From Rhizobium sp. P40RR-XXII (GTDB lineage Bacteria; Pseudomonadota; Alphaproteobacteria; Rhizobiales; Rhizobiaceae), in NCBI RefSeq assembly GCF_012641405.1, contig NZ_JABAII010000016.1, positions 93,536 to 157,535 of the forward strand: a stretch of 64,000 bases of DNA. Reading direction: 5' to 3'. Position 1 is the first letter of the stretch; every line of letters begins with the position of its first letter. Below, piece by piece: positions 9,673 to 16,443 of the stretch. The notes beneath the pieces were generated by a model that had not been told where the DNA came from, did not search any database, and saw nothing but the letters and a program-made list of their open reading frames with translations. Both the position numbers and the translations under genes were made by a program.

Positions 9673-9912
9673 ATGAAACCGAAACTCGTTCCCGAATGGG
9701 GCCGGGTGCTTCGCCGCGCGTGGAGCATCCGCCTCATCGTCGTGGCCGGAATCCTGTCCGGCTGCGAAGTCGCCCTCCCGATCATCGATCAGTTCGTCAC
9801 CATCCCGCGCGGCACCTTTGCGGCCCTCACCGGGCTGGTGACTTGCGGCGCGCTGATCTCTCGCCTTGTTGTTCAAGAAAATCTGAAAGGTGACACTGAT
9901 GCCGATCAATAA
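9673..9912 (+). CDS. Holin-like small phage membrane protein
   Basis: 79 residues from the ATG at 9673; an in-frame upstream start at 9598 would add 25 residues of non-hydrophobic sequence and is less likely. Two hydrophobic segments are seen (about residues 20-40 and 50-68), separated by a short loop containing the PRGTF motif, with a charged C-terminus. It immediately precedes and overlaps the endolysin gene by 14 bp, the usual place for a holin. Topology and context are the evidence; no sequence signature proves holin activity. Confidence 0.6.
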   Translation: MKPKLVPEWGRVLRRAWSIRLIVVAGILSGCEVALPIIDQFVTIPRGTFAALTGLVTCGALISRLVVQENLKGDTDADQ

Positions 9913-10501
9913 GATCGTCGCCACCAAGCGCGGGAAGGCAGCGATCGCCGCTGCCCTTGTCGCCGCCGCTGCTGCCGGCTGGCAGTCCACCAAGGATACC
10001 AACCCGGCAAAGCACGTTTATCCGCCGGCCGTCATCCTCGCGACCGACAAGCTGATCAAGCCTTGGGAGGGCCTTGTCCTCAAGGCGCATCGGGACCGTT
10101 ACGCCAAGATCTATGACATCTGCTACGGCAAGACCCGGATCAACGGCAAGCCTGTCACCGCTGGCATGAGCTTCACCAAGGAGGAGTGCGACGCATTCCT
10201 CGAGCAGGAAGTCTACGAGGAGTATTACCTGCCGCTCACCAAACAAGTGCCGAAGTTCACGAGCTTTCCGGTCAGCTTGCAGGCCTCGCAGATCTCCGGC
10301 GGCTATAACTTCGGGCTGGGAGCGTTGTTGCGATCCAGCGCCATGCGGGAGGCCGGAAAGGGCAGCTATCGCCTGGCTTGCGAAATGCAGGCCCGGTTCA
10401 ATCAGGCAGGCGGCCAGGTCGTCGATGGCTTGGTGAATCGCCGTGAGATGGGCGATGCCCAGCGGCTCGGCGAGGCTGAAACCTGTGTGAGTGGCCTCTG
10501 A
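9899..10501 (+). CDS. GH24-type endolysin with N-terminal signal-anchor (SAR) segment
   Basis: 200 residues from the ATG at 9899, with AAAGG 8 bases upstream; a GTG at 9890 sits on that Shine-Dalgarno and is rejected. Residues about 13-27 form a weakly hydrophobic Ala-rich helix after a Lys/Arg-rich start, typical of SAR endolysins that reach the periplasm through Sec and are released later. The muramidase core follows with PWEGLVLKAHRD (E57 and D66 match the catalytic Glu and Asp of T4-type lysozymes), then a CYGKT motif. The residue expected to be the catalytic Thr before ICYG is Asp (D73). The gene lies between the holin-like gene and the spanin genes and would cleave host peptidoglycan at lysis. 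Confidence 0.85.
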   Translation: MPINKIVATKRGKAAIAAALVAAAAAGWQSTKDTNPAKHVYPPAVILATDKLIKPWEGLVLKAHRDRYAKIYDICYGKTRINGKPVTAGMSFTKEECDAFLEQEVYEEYYLPLTKQVPKFTSFPVSLQASQISGGYNFGLGALLRSSAMREAGKGSYRLACEMQARFNQAGGQVVDGLVNRREMGDAQRLGEAETCVSGL

Positions 10502-10863
10502 TGTTCGGTCTCCTCGATTATATCAAGCTCGCAGCCGGCGCCGTCGTTGGCGGCTTCATCGTCTATGCCTTCATGAGCCTCATCAGCATTCCGGCCGCAG
10601 AGCATCGCGCTCGGGCCGGATATGTCGAGCTTGCTGAGAAGACGACGGCAGAAGCCAAGGCTGCCGAAATGGAACGCCAGCGCAATGCCGCTTCCCAAGC
10701 CCTCACCGAAGCCGCCAAGCGTCAGGCTGCGGACGAACTAGCACAGCAGGCAAAGGATGCCGAAAACGATGTTGCAATTTCCGATTATGAGAAAAAGCTA
10801 TCCGCTGCGAACCGCAGTTGTCTTGTCGATGATGCTGATCGCCTCTGGCTGCAGTCTCACTGA
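10501..10863 (+). CDS. Inner-membrane spanin (Rz-like)
   Basis: 120 residues. The ATG shares its A with the TGA of the endolysin gene. Residues about 8-30 are a single N-terminal membrane anchor, followed by a long Ala/Glu/Lys-rich periplasmic helix (about residues 35-105) with coiled-coil character. Position, topology and a second reading frame nested in its 3' part match the Rz/Rz1 arrangement. Rz-type proteins bridge the inner membrane to the outer-membrane lipoprotein spanin and fuse the two membranes in the last step of lysis. Confidence 0.7.
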   Translation: MFGLLDYIKLAAGAVVGGFIVYAFMSLISIPAAEHRARAGYVELAEKTTAEAKAAEMERQRNAASQALTEAAKRQAADELAQQAKDAENDVAISDYEKKLSAANRSCLVDDADRLWLQSH

Positions 10864-11098
10864 TCGGCTGGGAAAGGCATCATCGGCAAAGGGCCTTATT
10901 GCCGCTGGCACCAATCTGCCGCCGCTTCCCGACGACTGCCGGAAGAAAGAACCGCATGCTGCCGTCAGGGTAGGCGATGAGCTGCGTTCCGTGCTTGTGC
11001 GGGAGCGAGGCGCCCTCGATCGGGCAAACGCGCGTGGCGGACGGTGCGCACTGTTCTATGACGACACACAGGCGCGCTTTGGCGCCCAATCAAAATGA
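10787..11098 (+). CDS. Outer-membrane lipoprotein spanin (Rz1-like)
   Basis: 103 residues in a different frame, starting inside the Rz-like gene (77 bp overlap) and continuing past its stop. The ATG at 10787 places a lipoprotein signal at the N-terminus: basic MRKSYPLR, a hydrophobic run, then the lipobox IASGC with the modified Cys near residue 20. An upstream in-frame ATG at 10757 would put ten extra residues before the signal and is less likely. A Pro-containing segment (LPPLPDDC) follows. It is longer than the classic Rz1 of lambda; a nested or partly nested o-spanin is the simplest reading. Confidence 0.65.
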   Translation: MRKSYPLRTAVVLSMMLIASGCSLTDRLGKASSAKGLIAAGTNLPPLPDDCRKKEPHAAVRVGDELRSVLVRERGALDRANARGGRCALFYDDTQARFGAQSK

Positions 11099-11190
11099 GA
11101 GCGGCCGCGAACCTTCTCGGCTTTCTCACATTTTCTTTCACGCTGGCGGCACTTCTGCTGCTGGCGTGGAATTCCATCAGCATTTCATAG
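11095..11190 (+). CDS. 31-residue single-pass membrane peptide
   Basis: The ATG overlaps the stop of the Rz1-like gene in an ATGA junction and the frame runs 31 codons to a TAG. The peptide has a basic start (MRAAANLL), a continuous hydrophobic stretch to about residue 24 and a short polar tail (NSISIS). Coupled translation and clean hydropathy support expression. A role as holin, antiholin or lysis regulator is possible from context only. Confidence 0.45.
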   Translation: MRAAANLLGFLTFSFTLAALLLLAWNSISIS

Positions 11191-11207
11191 GGCGGGACAC
11201 AGGATAA

Positions 11208-11816
11208 ATGGCAGGGAACTTGGATATGCCCACAAATGGCTTCGACCCGATGGCACAGTATGCCCGCCTGTCTGAGCGGGTAGAGAACCAAGGGAAAGAT
11301 ATCGTCGATCTGCGGTCGAACATGAACACCGGGTTTCAGACGGTCAATGCCGGCCTGTCAGCGCTATCGAACGAGATGAGGAGCAGCAGCAAGACACAAT
11401 GGCCTGTTATCTGGGCCGCCGCTGGTGTCTGCTTCACGGTGCTCGTGACGATCGGGACGTTCTTCTATGGAACGCTTAGCAAGGGACAGGACCGGCTAGA
11501 TTTGGCCGTCGCCAAGATGGGCGAGACAACTGTCTCCCAAGCCGAAATGAAATGGCGAACTGATCGAGCTGCCGAAGATCGCATCAGGACTGACACGGCG
11601 ATCAAGGATCTCCGTGAAAGCCAAGTCCCGCGGCAAGAGCTTGAGCGCGTCTGGCAATCCGATGATCAGCAGAAAGCCCAGATCCAGAAGCAGATCGACG
11701 AGCTCAAGCAAGGGCAGGCGAATACCTACAGTGCCCGCGATTTGTTATTGGATATGCGAGAGCGCCAGGATCGCCTCGAGCGCCAGATCTACGCGAGCCG
11801 GCCGGCTGGGCAGTGA
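11208..11816 (+). CDS. Phage coiled-coil membrane protein
   Basis: 202 residues beginning 17 bp after the 31-residue membrane peptide, in the same direction. Residues about 20-60 are an amphipathic helix (LSERVENQGKDIVDLRSNM and following), residues about 65-87 form one membrane span (VIWAAAGVCFTVLVTIGTFF), and residues about 90-195 are a long charged coiled coil rich in Gln, Arg, Asp and Glu. No enzymatic motif is visible. The architecture resembles small phage proteins of unknown role that follow lysis genes in rhizobial prophages. Confidence 0.6.
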   Translation: MAGNLDMPTNGFDPMAQYARLSERVENQGKDIVDLRSNMNTGFQTVNAGLSALSNEMRSSSKTQWPVIWAAAGVCFTVLVTIGTFFYGTLSKGQDRLDLAVAKMGETTVSQAEMKWRTDRAAEDRIRTDTAIKDLRESQVPRQELERVWQSDDQQKAQIQKQIDELKQGQANTYSARDLLLDMRERQDRLERQIYASRPAGQ

Positions 11817-11823
11817 TCGGCGA

Positions 11824-12057
11824 TTAGTCGTCACCCATCAGAGACCCGAATATCAACCGGGCTCTTTTCTCCCCGCATTCGCATTTCAGCTTTGCTTCAA
11901 TGTCTTCCACGTGGGCATGATGGAATTTGAAGGGAAGGGCATCCCGATCGAAGTCCTTTTCGATCCCGCACGCCTCGCACCTCACCCGAATCCCCAAATG
12001 CCTCGGGCAGACATTCAAATATCCCGGTGTCCAGTTCTTGATTTCCTGAAATCGCAT
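11824..12057 (-). CDS. Small Cys-rich zinc-ribbon-like protein
   Basis: 77 residues on the reverse strand at the prophage edge, with GAGG about 9 bases before the ATG. Five cysteines are arranged as C-P-R-H-L, then C-x2-C (RCEACG) and, some 28 residues later, C-x-C (KCECGEK), with an intervening HHAH segment; spacing of the C-x2-C and C-x-C pairs suggests a zinc-binding knuckle. Similar small proteins occur in rhizobial genomes and phages without assigned roles. It converges on the coiled-coil protein, leaving a 7 bp gap. Confidence 0.5.
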   Translation of the reverse strand: MRFQEIKNWTPGYLNVCPRHLGIRVRCEACGIEKDFDRDALPFKFHHAHVEDIEAKLKCECGEKRARLIFGSLMGDD

Positions 12058-12247
12058 AGTTCGGCCTCACATAGGTTTCATCGTTCCCTGTGTGAAAGCG
12101 GCCGCCACGCCAACATCGCATAGGTGCTATCGGCGATGATAAATGTCAATTGGCGCCGTGAACAAAACGTGTCTCGAAGTTTCTTCCGTAAGTGAACGCC
12201 ACGGAAACAGAGTGACACGGCGATATAGAAAAGATTGATTGTTTAGG

Positions 12248-12295
12248 TAGCCTTCCAAGCTGAATACGCGGGTTCGATTCCCGCTACCCGCTCCA
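12248..12295 (+). other. attR: 3' half of a tRNA-Gly(UCC) gene
   Basis: The sequence matches a tRNA from the anticodon arm onward: anticodon loop with TCC (CTTCCAA), the variable region, a T arm with GCGGG/CCCGC around a TTCGATT loop, the acceptor 3' strand TACCCGC, discriminator T and an encoded CCA ending at 12295. No D arm or 5' acceptor strand (expected GCGGGTA) precedes it; the upstream bases are AT-rich phage DNA. This is what is left when a phage integrates into a tRNA gene and restores the functional copy at the other end. It marks the right boundary of the prophage. Confidence 0.85.
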
Positions 12296-12468
12296 TGTTT
12301 CCCGAGTTTTAAGTAATCTGAACAGGCGCTTCTCAGTCGGTGCTTCGCTGAAATCTGCAGAGGCTCTTTATAGATGACGAGGAGCTTGCTGCGCGTGAAG
12401 CGCGCCTCCTCCTTCGCATTCGAAGAAAAGCGGAAACGCTCTGGGTAGGCGGTGCCATCCCGCCGAGC

Positions 12469-12927
12469 TTAGCGGATTTCGCCGGCAAGCTGTCGCAGCA
12501 GGCCGGCGAGCTGTACCTCGTCCACCGGCTCGAAAAATTCCGCGTCGGCGGTCTCGATGACGACGATGGCGCGCTGTGCCGCCGCCGCCCCGGCTGCGGT
12601 AACGCGTATCACCTTGGCTCGGGAATCGTGCGGGTCGGTCTCCCGTGCGATCAATCCTTTTGCCTCGAGCCGGGTAACGACGTCAGACGTCATCTTTACC
12701 TCGGTGCCCGCCTGAGCGGCGAGTTGCACCTGGTTGGGTGGCTGACCATCGCGGCCGAGCCACATGGCCGAGGCCAATAGCACGAACTGGACATGTGTCA
12801 GGTCCAGCGGAGCCAGCGCCGCCGTCATGACACGCTGCCAGCGCATGGTGGTTCGCCACAGCAACAATCCCGGACTCTCCGAAGGGCCGCCCTTGAAGCG
12901 GGTGTTGAGTTTCTGCTCTTCAGCCAA
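12469..12927 (-). CDS. MarR-family transcriptional regulator
   Basis: 152 residues from the TTG at 12927, which overlaps the stop of the upstream SRPBCC gene by 8 bp and has an AGGAG about 10 bases before it. A longer frame to 13044 would run deep into the SRPBCC gene and begins with Arg/Pro/Ser-rich, non-homologous-looking sequence. The winged-helix core is clear: residues about 30-45 (LDLTHVQFVLLASAMWL), the recognition region (VQLAAQAGTEVKMTSDVVTRLEAKGLI) and the wing with DPHDSRAKVIRVTAAG, a MarR hallmark. It probably binds the palindrome at 13399-13418 and controls its own operon. The ligand is unknown. Confidence 0.8.
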   Translation of the reverse strand: MAEEQKLNTRFKGGPSESPGLLLWRTTMRWQRVMTAALAPLDLTHVQFVLLASAMWLGRDGQPPNQVQLAAQAGTEVKMTSDVVTRLEAKGLIARETDPHDSRAKVIRVTAAGAAAAQRAIVVIETADAEFFEPVDEVQLAGLLRQLAGEIR

Positions 12928-13348
12928 GGTTCGCAAACTCCTGCGCCTGCTCGAATAACTTGGCCATCGATGTATCGAAATCCCCGCTGATCTGCGGCCC
13001 AAGTTCCGGTCCGACCTCGGCGGCGGAGGGGCCGGAAATCTCAAGCCGATGTGTCACTTGTGTGCCATCCGCGATTGGCACCAACGTATGCCGGAACAAC
13101 AGTTTCGTATCGCCGAACGAGGTCTCGTCGGCATAGGTCACATTGTCGATAACGTCGACGATGGTTGCTTCAAATGTGTCCTGCCCGACGGGTGTGACAG
13201 AGACCCGAGAGCCTTTGGCGAATGGCCCATGCAGCACGAATGTATCGGCGCCCTCGTAAGTAAGGCGACCTTCGTGCAGCGCCTTGAGCGCGGCCCAGAT
13301 TGCCTGCGCCGAAAGGGGGGAAACGGCGGTATACTCGTTGATCCACAT
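12920..13348 (-). CDS. SRPBCC / polyketide-cyclase-like ligand-binding protein
   Basis: 142 residues from the ATG at 13348, which has GGAG about 9 bases upstream. An ATG at 13366 would add six residues (MDGAKA). The sequence has the helix-grip pattern of SRPBCC/AHSA1 proteins: WINEYTAVSP at the start, alternating beta strands (TFVLHGPFAKGSRVSVTPV, then TFEATIVDVIDN), and a C-terminal amphipathic helix (GDFDTSMAKLFEQAQEFA). Such proteins bind hydrophobic small molecules. It is the first gene of a two-gene operon with the MarR regulator, suggesting that a small lipophilic compound is sensed and handled. The substrate is not predictable. Confidence 0.75.
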   Translation of the reverse strand: MWINEYTAVSPLSAQAIWAALKALHEGRLTYEGADTFVLHGPFAKGSRVSVTPVGQDTFEATIVDVIDNVTYADETSFGDTKLLFRHTLVPIADGTQVTHRLEISGPSAAEVGPELGPQISGDFDTSMAKLFEQAQEFANLG

Positions 13349-13379
13349 GGCTTTCGCTCCATCCATCTCTTTCGATCAA

Positions 13380-13613
13380 TCATTTGATCCGTGAACAGAT
13401 TATCTGTGCGCAGATAATATTGCAAGAGGAATTTTTCGCCAAGCCCGTTTCAAGCCGCTTGACGGCATGCGGACAATGCTTTCGCAAGGCTTCGACCGGA
13501 ACGTTCAGAACTTCACTGATCTCACGAAGCTGGCCGTTGGGTGCGGTTGCACTTGAATTGCCGCCTGTCGCTGGGCAAAGGTGGATACTCATCCGCCTTT
13601 GCATATTTGACAT
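13380..13613 (-). CDS. Possible small HTH-like protein, uncertain
   Basis: A 77-residue reverse-strand frame; a start at 13592 with AAAGGCGG just upstream would give 70 residues. The middle (LREISEVLNVPVEALRKH) looks like a helix-turn-helix of the kind found in small DNA-binding proteins, which is unlikely by chance, but the C-terminal 20 residues read through the operator and promoter of the SRPBCC operon and look non-protein-like. It may be a short regulator, a decayed gene whose end has been replaced, or a chance frame. Confidence 0.3.
   Translation of the reverse strand: MSNMQRRMSIHLCPATGGNSSATAPNGQLREISEVLNVPVEALRKHCPHAVKRLETGLAKNSSCNIICAQIICSRIK
13397..13425 (-). promoter_or_regulatory. 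Promoter with overlapping palindromic operator for the SRPBCC-marR operon
   Basis: On the reverse strand TTGCAA (13425-13420) and TAATCT (13402-13397) are separated by exactly 17 bases, a good sigma70-type promoter. Between and across them lies a palindrome with perfect 8-base arms ATTATCTG (13399-13406) and CAGATAAT (13411-13418) around a 4-base centre. MarR proteins bind 16-20 bp palindromes over promoters, so autorepression by the downstream MarR gene is a natural inference. Confidence 0.6.
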
Positions 13614-13678
13614 GAAGGGTTGCTTATATTCTCGCGAGCGATAGATATTGCTCTGGCAACCGAAACGGGAGAGCGGAA

Positions 13679-14116
13679 ATGGGTATCTTCGATAAGATCA
13701 AGGGTGCAATCTGGGGGCAGGCAAAGGCTGCGGAGGCCGCTCCGGCCCCGACGCAGAGCACGGCGGCGACCGCCAATCCTGCGCCTGCGCCTGCGCCGAC
13801 ACCGGCTCCTTCAGCGACCACGGCAGCAACTTCGCCCGCGACCAGTGCGCCGTCCGCTCCTGTGGATATCGCCTCGATCCTCGACGCTGCCGTCAAGAAG
13901 AGCGGCCAGAAGCTGGATTGGAAACATTCGATCGTCGATCTCATGAAGGCGCTCGGCATGGATGCGAGCCTTTCGGAGCGCAAGGAATTGGCGCAGGAAC
14001 TCGGTTATACCGGCGATGCCGGCGATTCCGCCAAGATGAACATGTTCCTGCACAAGGCGCTTCTGAAGAAACTCGCCGACAATGGCGGCAAGGTGCCAGC
14101 TGATCTTCTTGACTGA
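13679..14116 (+). CDS. DUF3597 domain-containing protein
   Basis: 145 residues with GGGAG 8 bases before the ATG. Three parts are seen: a conserved N-terminal helix (MGIFDKIKGAIWG), a long Pro/Ala/Thr linker (about residues 20-62), and a C-terminal helical domain with DIASILDAAVKKSGQKLDW, a SIVDLMKALGMD motif and a LAQELGYTG element. This is the DUF3597 architecture; the C-terminal part resembles LysM-associated peptidoglycan-binding helical domains, but its role is unknown. No signal peptide. It is monocistronic and ends with a hairpin at 14202. Confidence 0.8.
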   Translation: MGIFDKIKGAIWGQAKAAEAAPAPTQSTAATANPAPAPAPTPAPSATTAATSPATSAPSAPVDIASILDAAVKKSGQKLDWKHSIVDLMKALGMDASLSERKELAQELGYTGDAGDSAKMNMFLHKALLKKLADNGGKVPADLLD

Positions 14117-14530
14117 CCACGCCAAGTCCCGGTCCGCTCGTATCTGCCGACGTGCCGGATCATGCATGGTGGCGGAGCGAATGTCGCCGCCTGATAGTCA
14201 TGCGCCCTTTCCCGTCGGGAGAGGGCGCTTTCCGTTGATGGCCCTTCTCATGCGGATGGGCGGATCGCTCCCGCATCCGGCACTGGAATTCTCGTCTGTA
14301 CTTCCCTATCTAAGCGTCTGAACCGGCAAATGCTTTTTTGTCTTTCCGGATCGGCCGTCGAACCTTGCGCGGCGAAGGAATGTTGGGGGCCGCAGATCAT
14401 CCGTGGCCAACCAGGCTTCGCCCGGAATAGGCCCTGCAATTAAGTCTTGCGCAAATGCGATGAAAGCCTTAAACGGCGGCACTAAACCGGTTCGCCGGGG
14501 TCACTCATTACGTTCACAGGAAGCATTCAA
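14117..14530 (+). other. Intergenic region with terminator and tuf leader
   Basis: Contains the hairpin at 14202-14228 closing the DUF3597 gene. About 100 bases before tuf there is CTTGCG followed after 17 bases by TTAAAC, a weak promoter candidate (14437-14465). The tuf start has AGGA only about 10 bases upstream. No coding potential was recognised in either strand. Confidence 0.4.
14202..14228 (+). terminator. Terminator-like hairpin after the DUF3597 gene
   Basis: A 12-bp stem with one G-T pair (GCGCCCTTTCCC / GGGAGAGGGCGC) around a 3-base loop. The following T-run is only TTTCC, so termination efficiency is uncertain. Confidence 0.5.
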
Positions 14531-15706
14531 ATGGCAAAGAGTAAGTTTGAGCGCAATAAGCCGCACGTTAACATCGGGACGATCGGGCACGTTGACCACG
14601 GCAAGACGTCCTTGACGGCAGCGATCACGAAGTACTTCGGCGAGTTCAAGGCGTACGACCAGATCGACGCCGCACCGGAAGAAAAGGCACGCGGCATCAC
14701 GATCTCGACGGCACACGTCGAGTACGAGACGCCTGCTCGCCACTATGCGCACGTCGACTGCCCCGGCCACGCCGACTATGTGAAGAACATGATCACCGGT
14801 GCCGCACAGATGGACGGCGCGATCCTGGTTTGCTCGGCTGCCGACGGCCCGATGCCGCAGACGCGCGAGCACATCCTGCTTGCCCGCCAGGTTGGCGTTC
14901 CGGCGATCGTGGTGTTCCTGAACAAGGTCGACCAGGTTGACGACGCTGAGCTTCTCGAGCTGGTCGAGCTTGAAGTTCGCGAGCTTCTGTCGTCCTACGA
15001 CTTCCCGGGCGACGACATTCCGGTCGTCAAGGGTTCGGCGCTTGCCGCTCTTGAAGATTCGGACAAGAAGATCGGCGAAGACGCGATCCGCGAGCTGATG
15101 GCTCAGGTTGACGCCTACATCCCGACGCCAGAGCGTCCGATCGACCAGCCGTTCCTGATGCCGATCGAAGACGTGTTCTCGATCTCTGGCCGTGGTACGG
15201 TTGTGACGGGCCGCGTCGAGCGCGGTATCGTCAAGGTTGGCGAAGAAGTCGAGATCGTCGGCATCCGCCCGACGTCGAAGACGACGGTGACCGGCGTTGA
15301 AATGTTCCGCAAGCTGCTCGATCAGGGCCAGGCCGGCGACAACATCGGCGCGCTGGTTCGTGGTGTGAACCGTGACGGCGTCGAGCGTGGCCAGATCCTG
15401 TGCAAGCCTGGCTCTGTCAAGCCGCACAAGAAGTTCATGGCCGAAGCCTACATCCTGACGAAGGAAGAAGGTGGCCGTCATACGCCGTTCTTCACGAACT
15501 ACCGTCCGCAGTTCTACTTCCGCACGACGGATGTGACCGGCATCGTGACGCTTCCGGAAGGCACGGAAATGGTTATGCCTGGCGACAACGTCACCGTTGC
15601 CGTTGAGCTGATCGTTCCGATCGCGATGGAAGAAAAGCTTCGCTTCGCCATCCGCGAAGGCGGCCGTACCGTCGGCGCAGGCATCGTCGCCTCCATCGTC
15701 GAGTAA
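14531..15706 (+). CDS. tuf: Elongation factor Tu (copy 1)
   Basis: 391 residues, full length for alphaproteobacterial EF-Tu. It delivers aminoacyl-tRNA to the ribosome as a GTP complex. G1 loop GHVDHGKT at residues 19-26, G3 DCPGH, G4 NKVD and the C-terminal barrels are intact. This copy stands alone with its own leader and terminator, rather than with fusA. The coding sequence appears identical at the nucleotide level to the copy at 36016-37191; identity begins about two bases before the ATG and ends just after the TAA, consistent with gene conversion confined to the coding region. Confidence 0.99.
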   Translation: MAKSKFERNKPHVNIGTIGHVDHGKTSLTAAITKYFGEFKAYDQIDAAPEEKARGITISTAHVEYETPARHYAHVDCPGHADYVKNMITGAAQMDGAILVCSAADGPMPQTREHILLARQVGVPAIVVFLNKVDQVDDAELLELVELEVRELLSSYDFPGDDIPVVKGSALAALEDSDKKIGEDAIRELMAQVDAYIPTPERPIDQPFLMPIEDVFSISGRGTVVTGRVERGIVKVGEEVEIVGIRPTSKTTVTGVEMFRKLLDQGQAGDNIGALVRGVNRDGVERGQILCKPGSVKPHKKFMAEAYILTKEEGGRHTPFFTNYRPQFYFRTTDVTGIVTLPEGTEMVMPGDNVTVAVELIVPIAMEEKLRFAIREGGRTVGAGIVASIVE

Positions 15707-15731
15707 TCTTCGGATTATTCCTTTATAAAGA

Positions 15732-15762
15732 GGCCCTGCTGGAAACAGCGGGGCCTTTTCTT
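15732..15762 (+). terminator. Rho-independent terminator of tuf copy 1
   Basis: A 10-bp stem (GGCCCTGCTG at 15732-15741, CAGCGGGGCC at 15746-15755) with a GAAA tetraloop, followed by TTTTCTTATT. Confidence 0.9.
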
Positions 15763-15777
15763 ATTGGGAGGTGTTGC

Positions 15778-16287
15778 ATGAGCCTGATCATTCTGACCGG
15801 TGCTTCGGGCTCGGGAAAGACCGCGATCGCGCAGGCGATCGCCAGGGACCATGCGTCTACCTTAGCCGTCTATCATTTCGACAGTATCGGCGTGCCGTCG
15901 CTTGCCGCCATGATCCGCGATCATGGTTCGCCCGAGGGCTGGCAGCGGGACAAGACCGTGGAATGGCTGGCACAGCTTGCGCCACAGGTGCGGAAGGCCA
16001 GGGCCGTTCTCTTCGAAGGGCAGATGCGGCCATCCTTCATCAAGGAGGCAGCGGCCGCCGCCGACATCGACGACTATCGCCTGTTGCTGATCGATTGCGA
16101 CGACGCAACGCGCACCCATCGCCTAGCAGTCGAGCGAGACCAGCCGGAGCTTGCCGACGCGAATATGATGAACTGGGCGGCCTATCTGCGTCGCGAAGCC
16201 CAGGCAAATGGCTGCGAGATCCTCGACACGAGCCGTCTCTCGATCGAGCAGAGCGTGGATGCGGTGCTGAAACATCTGTTCCGGTAG
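15778..16287 (+). CDS. P-loop kinase / ATPase-like protein
   Basis: 169 residues, with GGGAGG 7 bases upstream. Walker A GASGSGKT spans residues 8-15; a Walker B-like strand occurs as AVLFEGQM near residue 80, and a second strand-Asp element as LLLIDCDD near residue 105. The size and spread of motifs fit small-molecule kinases of the AAA_33/shikimate-kinase-like group. The phosphate acceptor is unknown. It follows the tuf terminator and is monocistronic; a decayed reverse-strand gene lies directly behind it. Confidence 0.7.
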   Translation: MSLIILTGASGSGKTAIAQAIARDHASTLAVYHFDSIGVPSLAAMIRDHGSPEGWQRDKTVEWLAQLAPQVRKARAVLFEGQMRPSFIKEAAAAADIDDYRLLLIDCDDATRTHRLAVERDQPELADANMMNWAAYLRREAQANGCEILDTSRLSIEQSVDAVLKHLFR

Positions 16288-16299
16288 TCTTAAAACATA

Positions 16300-16443
16300 T
16301 TATCGCCGGATGGTGATATGGCTCGCCGGCGTGAGTTCTGCTTTTGCACGACGCACGACATCCGCAACGAAATCGCTCTTGCCGGCGGTATAGTGACCCC
16401 AGTCGCCGTTAGCTTCCTTGGCAAGCCGGCCGCATCGATCCGA
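16300..16443 (-). pseudogene. Remnant of a GrpB (UPF0157)-like gene
   Basis: On the reverse strand a 47-codon open stretch ends at the TAA at 16302-16300 and encodes a natural-looking C-terminus: RLAKEANGDWGHYTAGKSDF followed by a V-x3-V-x2-A helix. The Y-T-x-G-K-S-x-F-V pattern matches the end of GrpB-family proteins. An in-frame TAA immediately precedes it (16446-16444) and no start or upstream domain remains, so it is a truncated relic. Family assignment is by eye. Confidence 0.4.

Larger units (their letters stand above)
1..12295. mobile_element. Prophage, right-hand (late gene) part
   Basis: The stretch holds virion, tailspike, endolysin and spanin genes and stops at a tRNA-Gly 3' half (12248-12295) that fits attR. 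Large proteins in the position of ejection proteins, followed directly by a tailspike and lysis genes with no recognisable tape-measure or sheath gene, suggest a short-tailed, podovirus-like phage; this is inference because head, portal and terminase genes lie off the left edge. No integrase or repressor is in the window. Two genes run on the reverse strand inside the late region (6149-6430 and 8782-9582) and one at the right edge (11824-12057). Confidence 0.85.

Noticed and set aside
12170..12230. Weak inverted repeat TTCCGT/ACGGAA near the prophage end
   Set aside because: Six-base arms with a 12-base gap are expected by chance; no link to an integrase arm site can be shown.
14501..15481. 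Reverse-strand frame over tuf, repeated at 35818-37719
   Set aside because: Present in both copies only because the tuf sequence is duplicated; no sign of independent coding.
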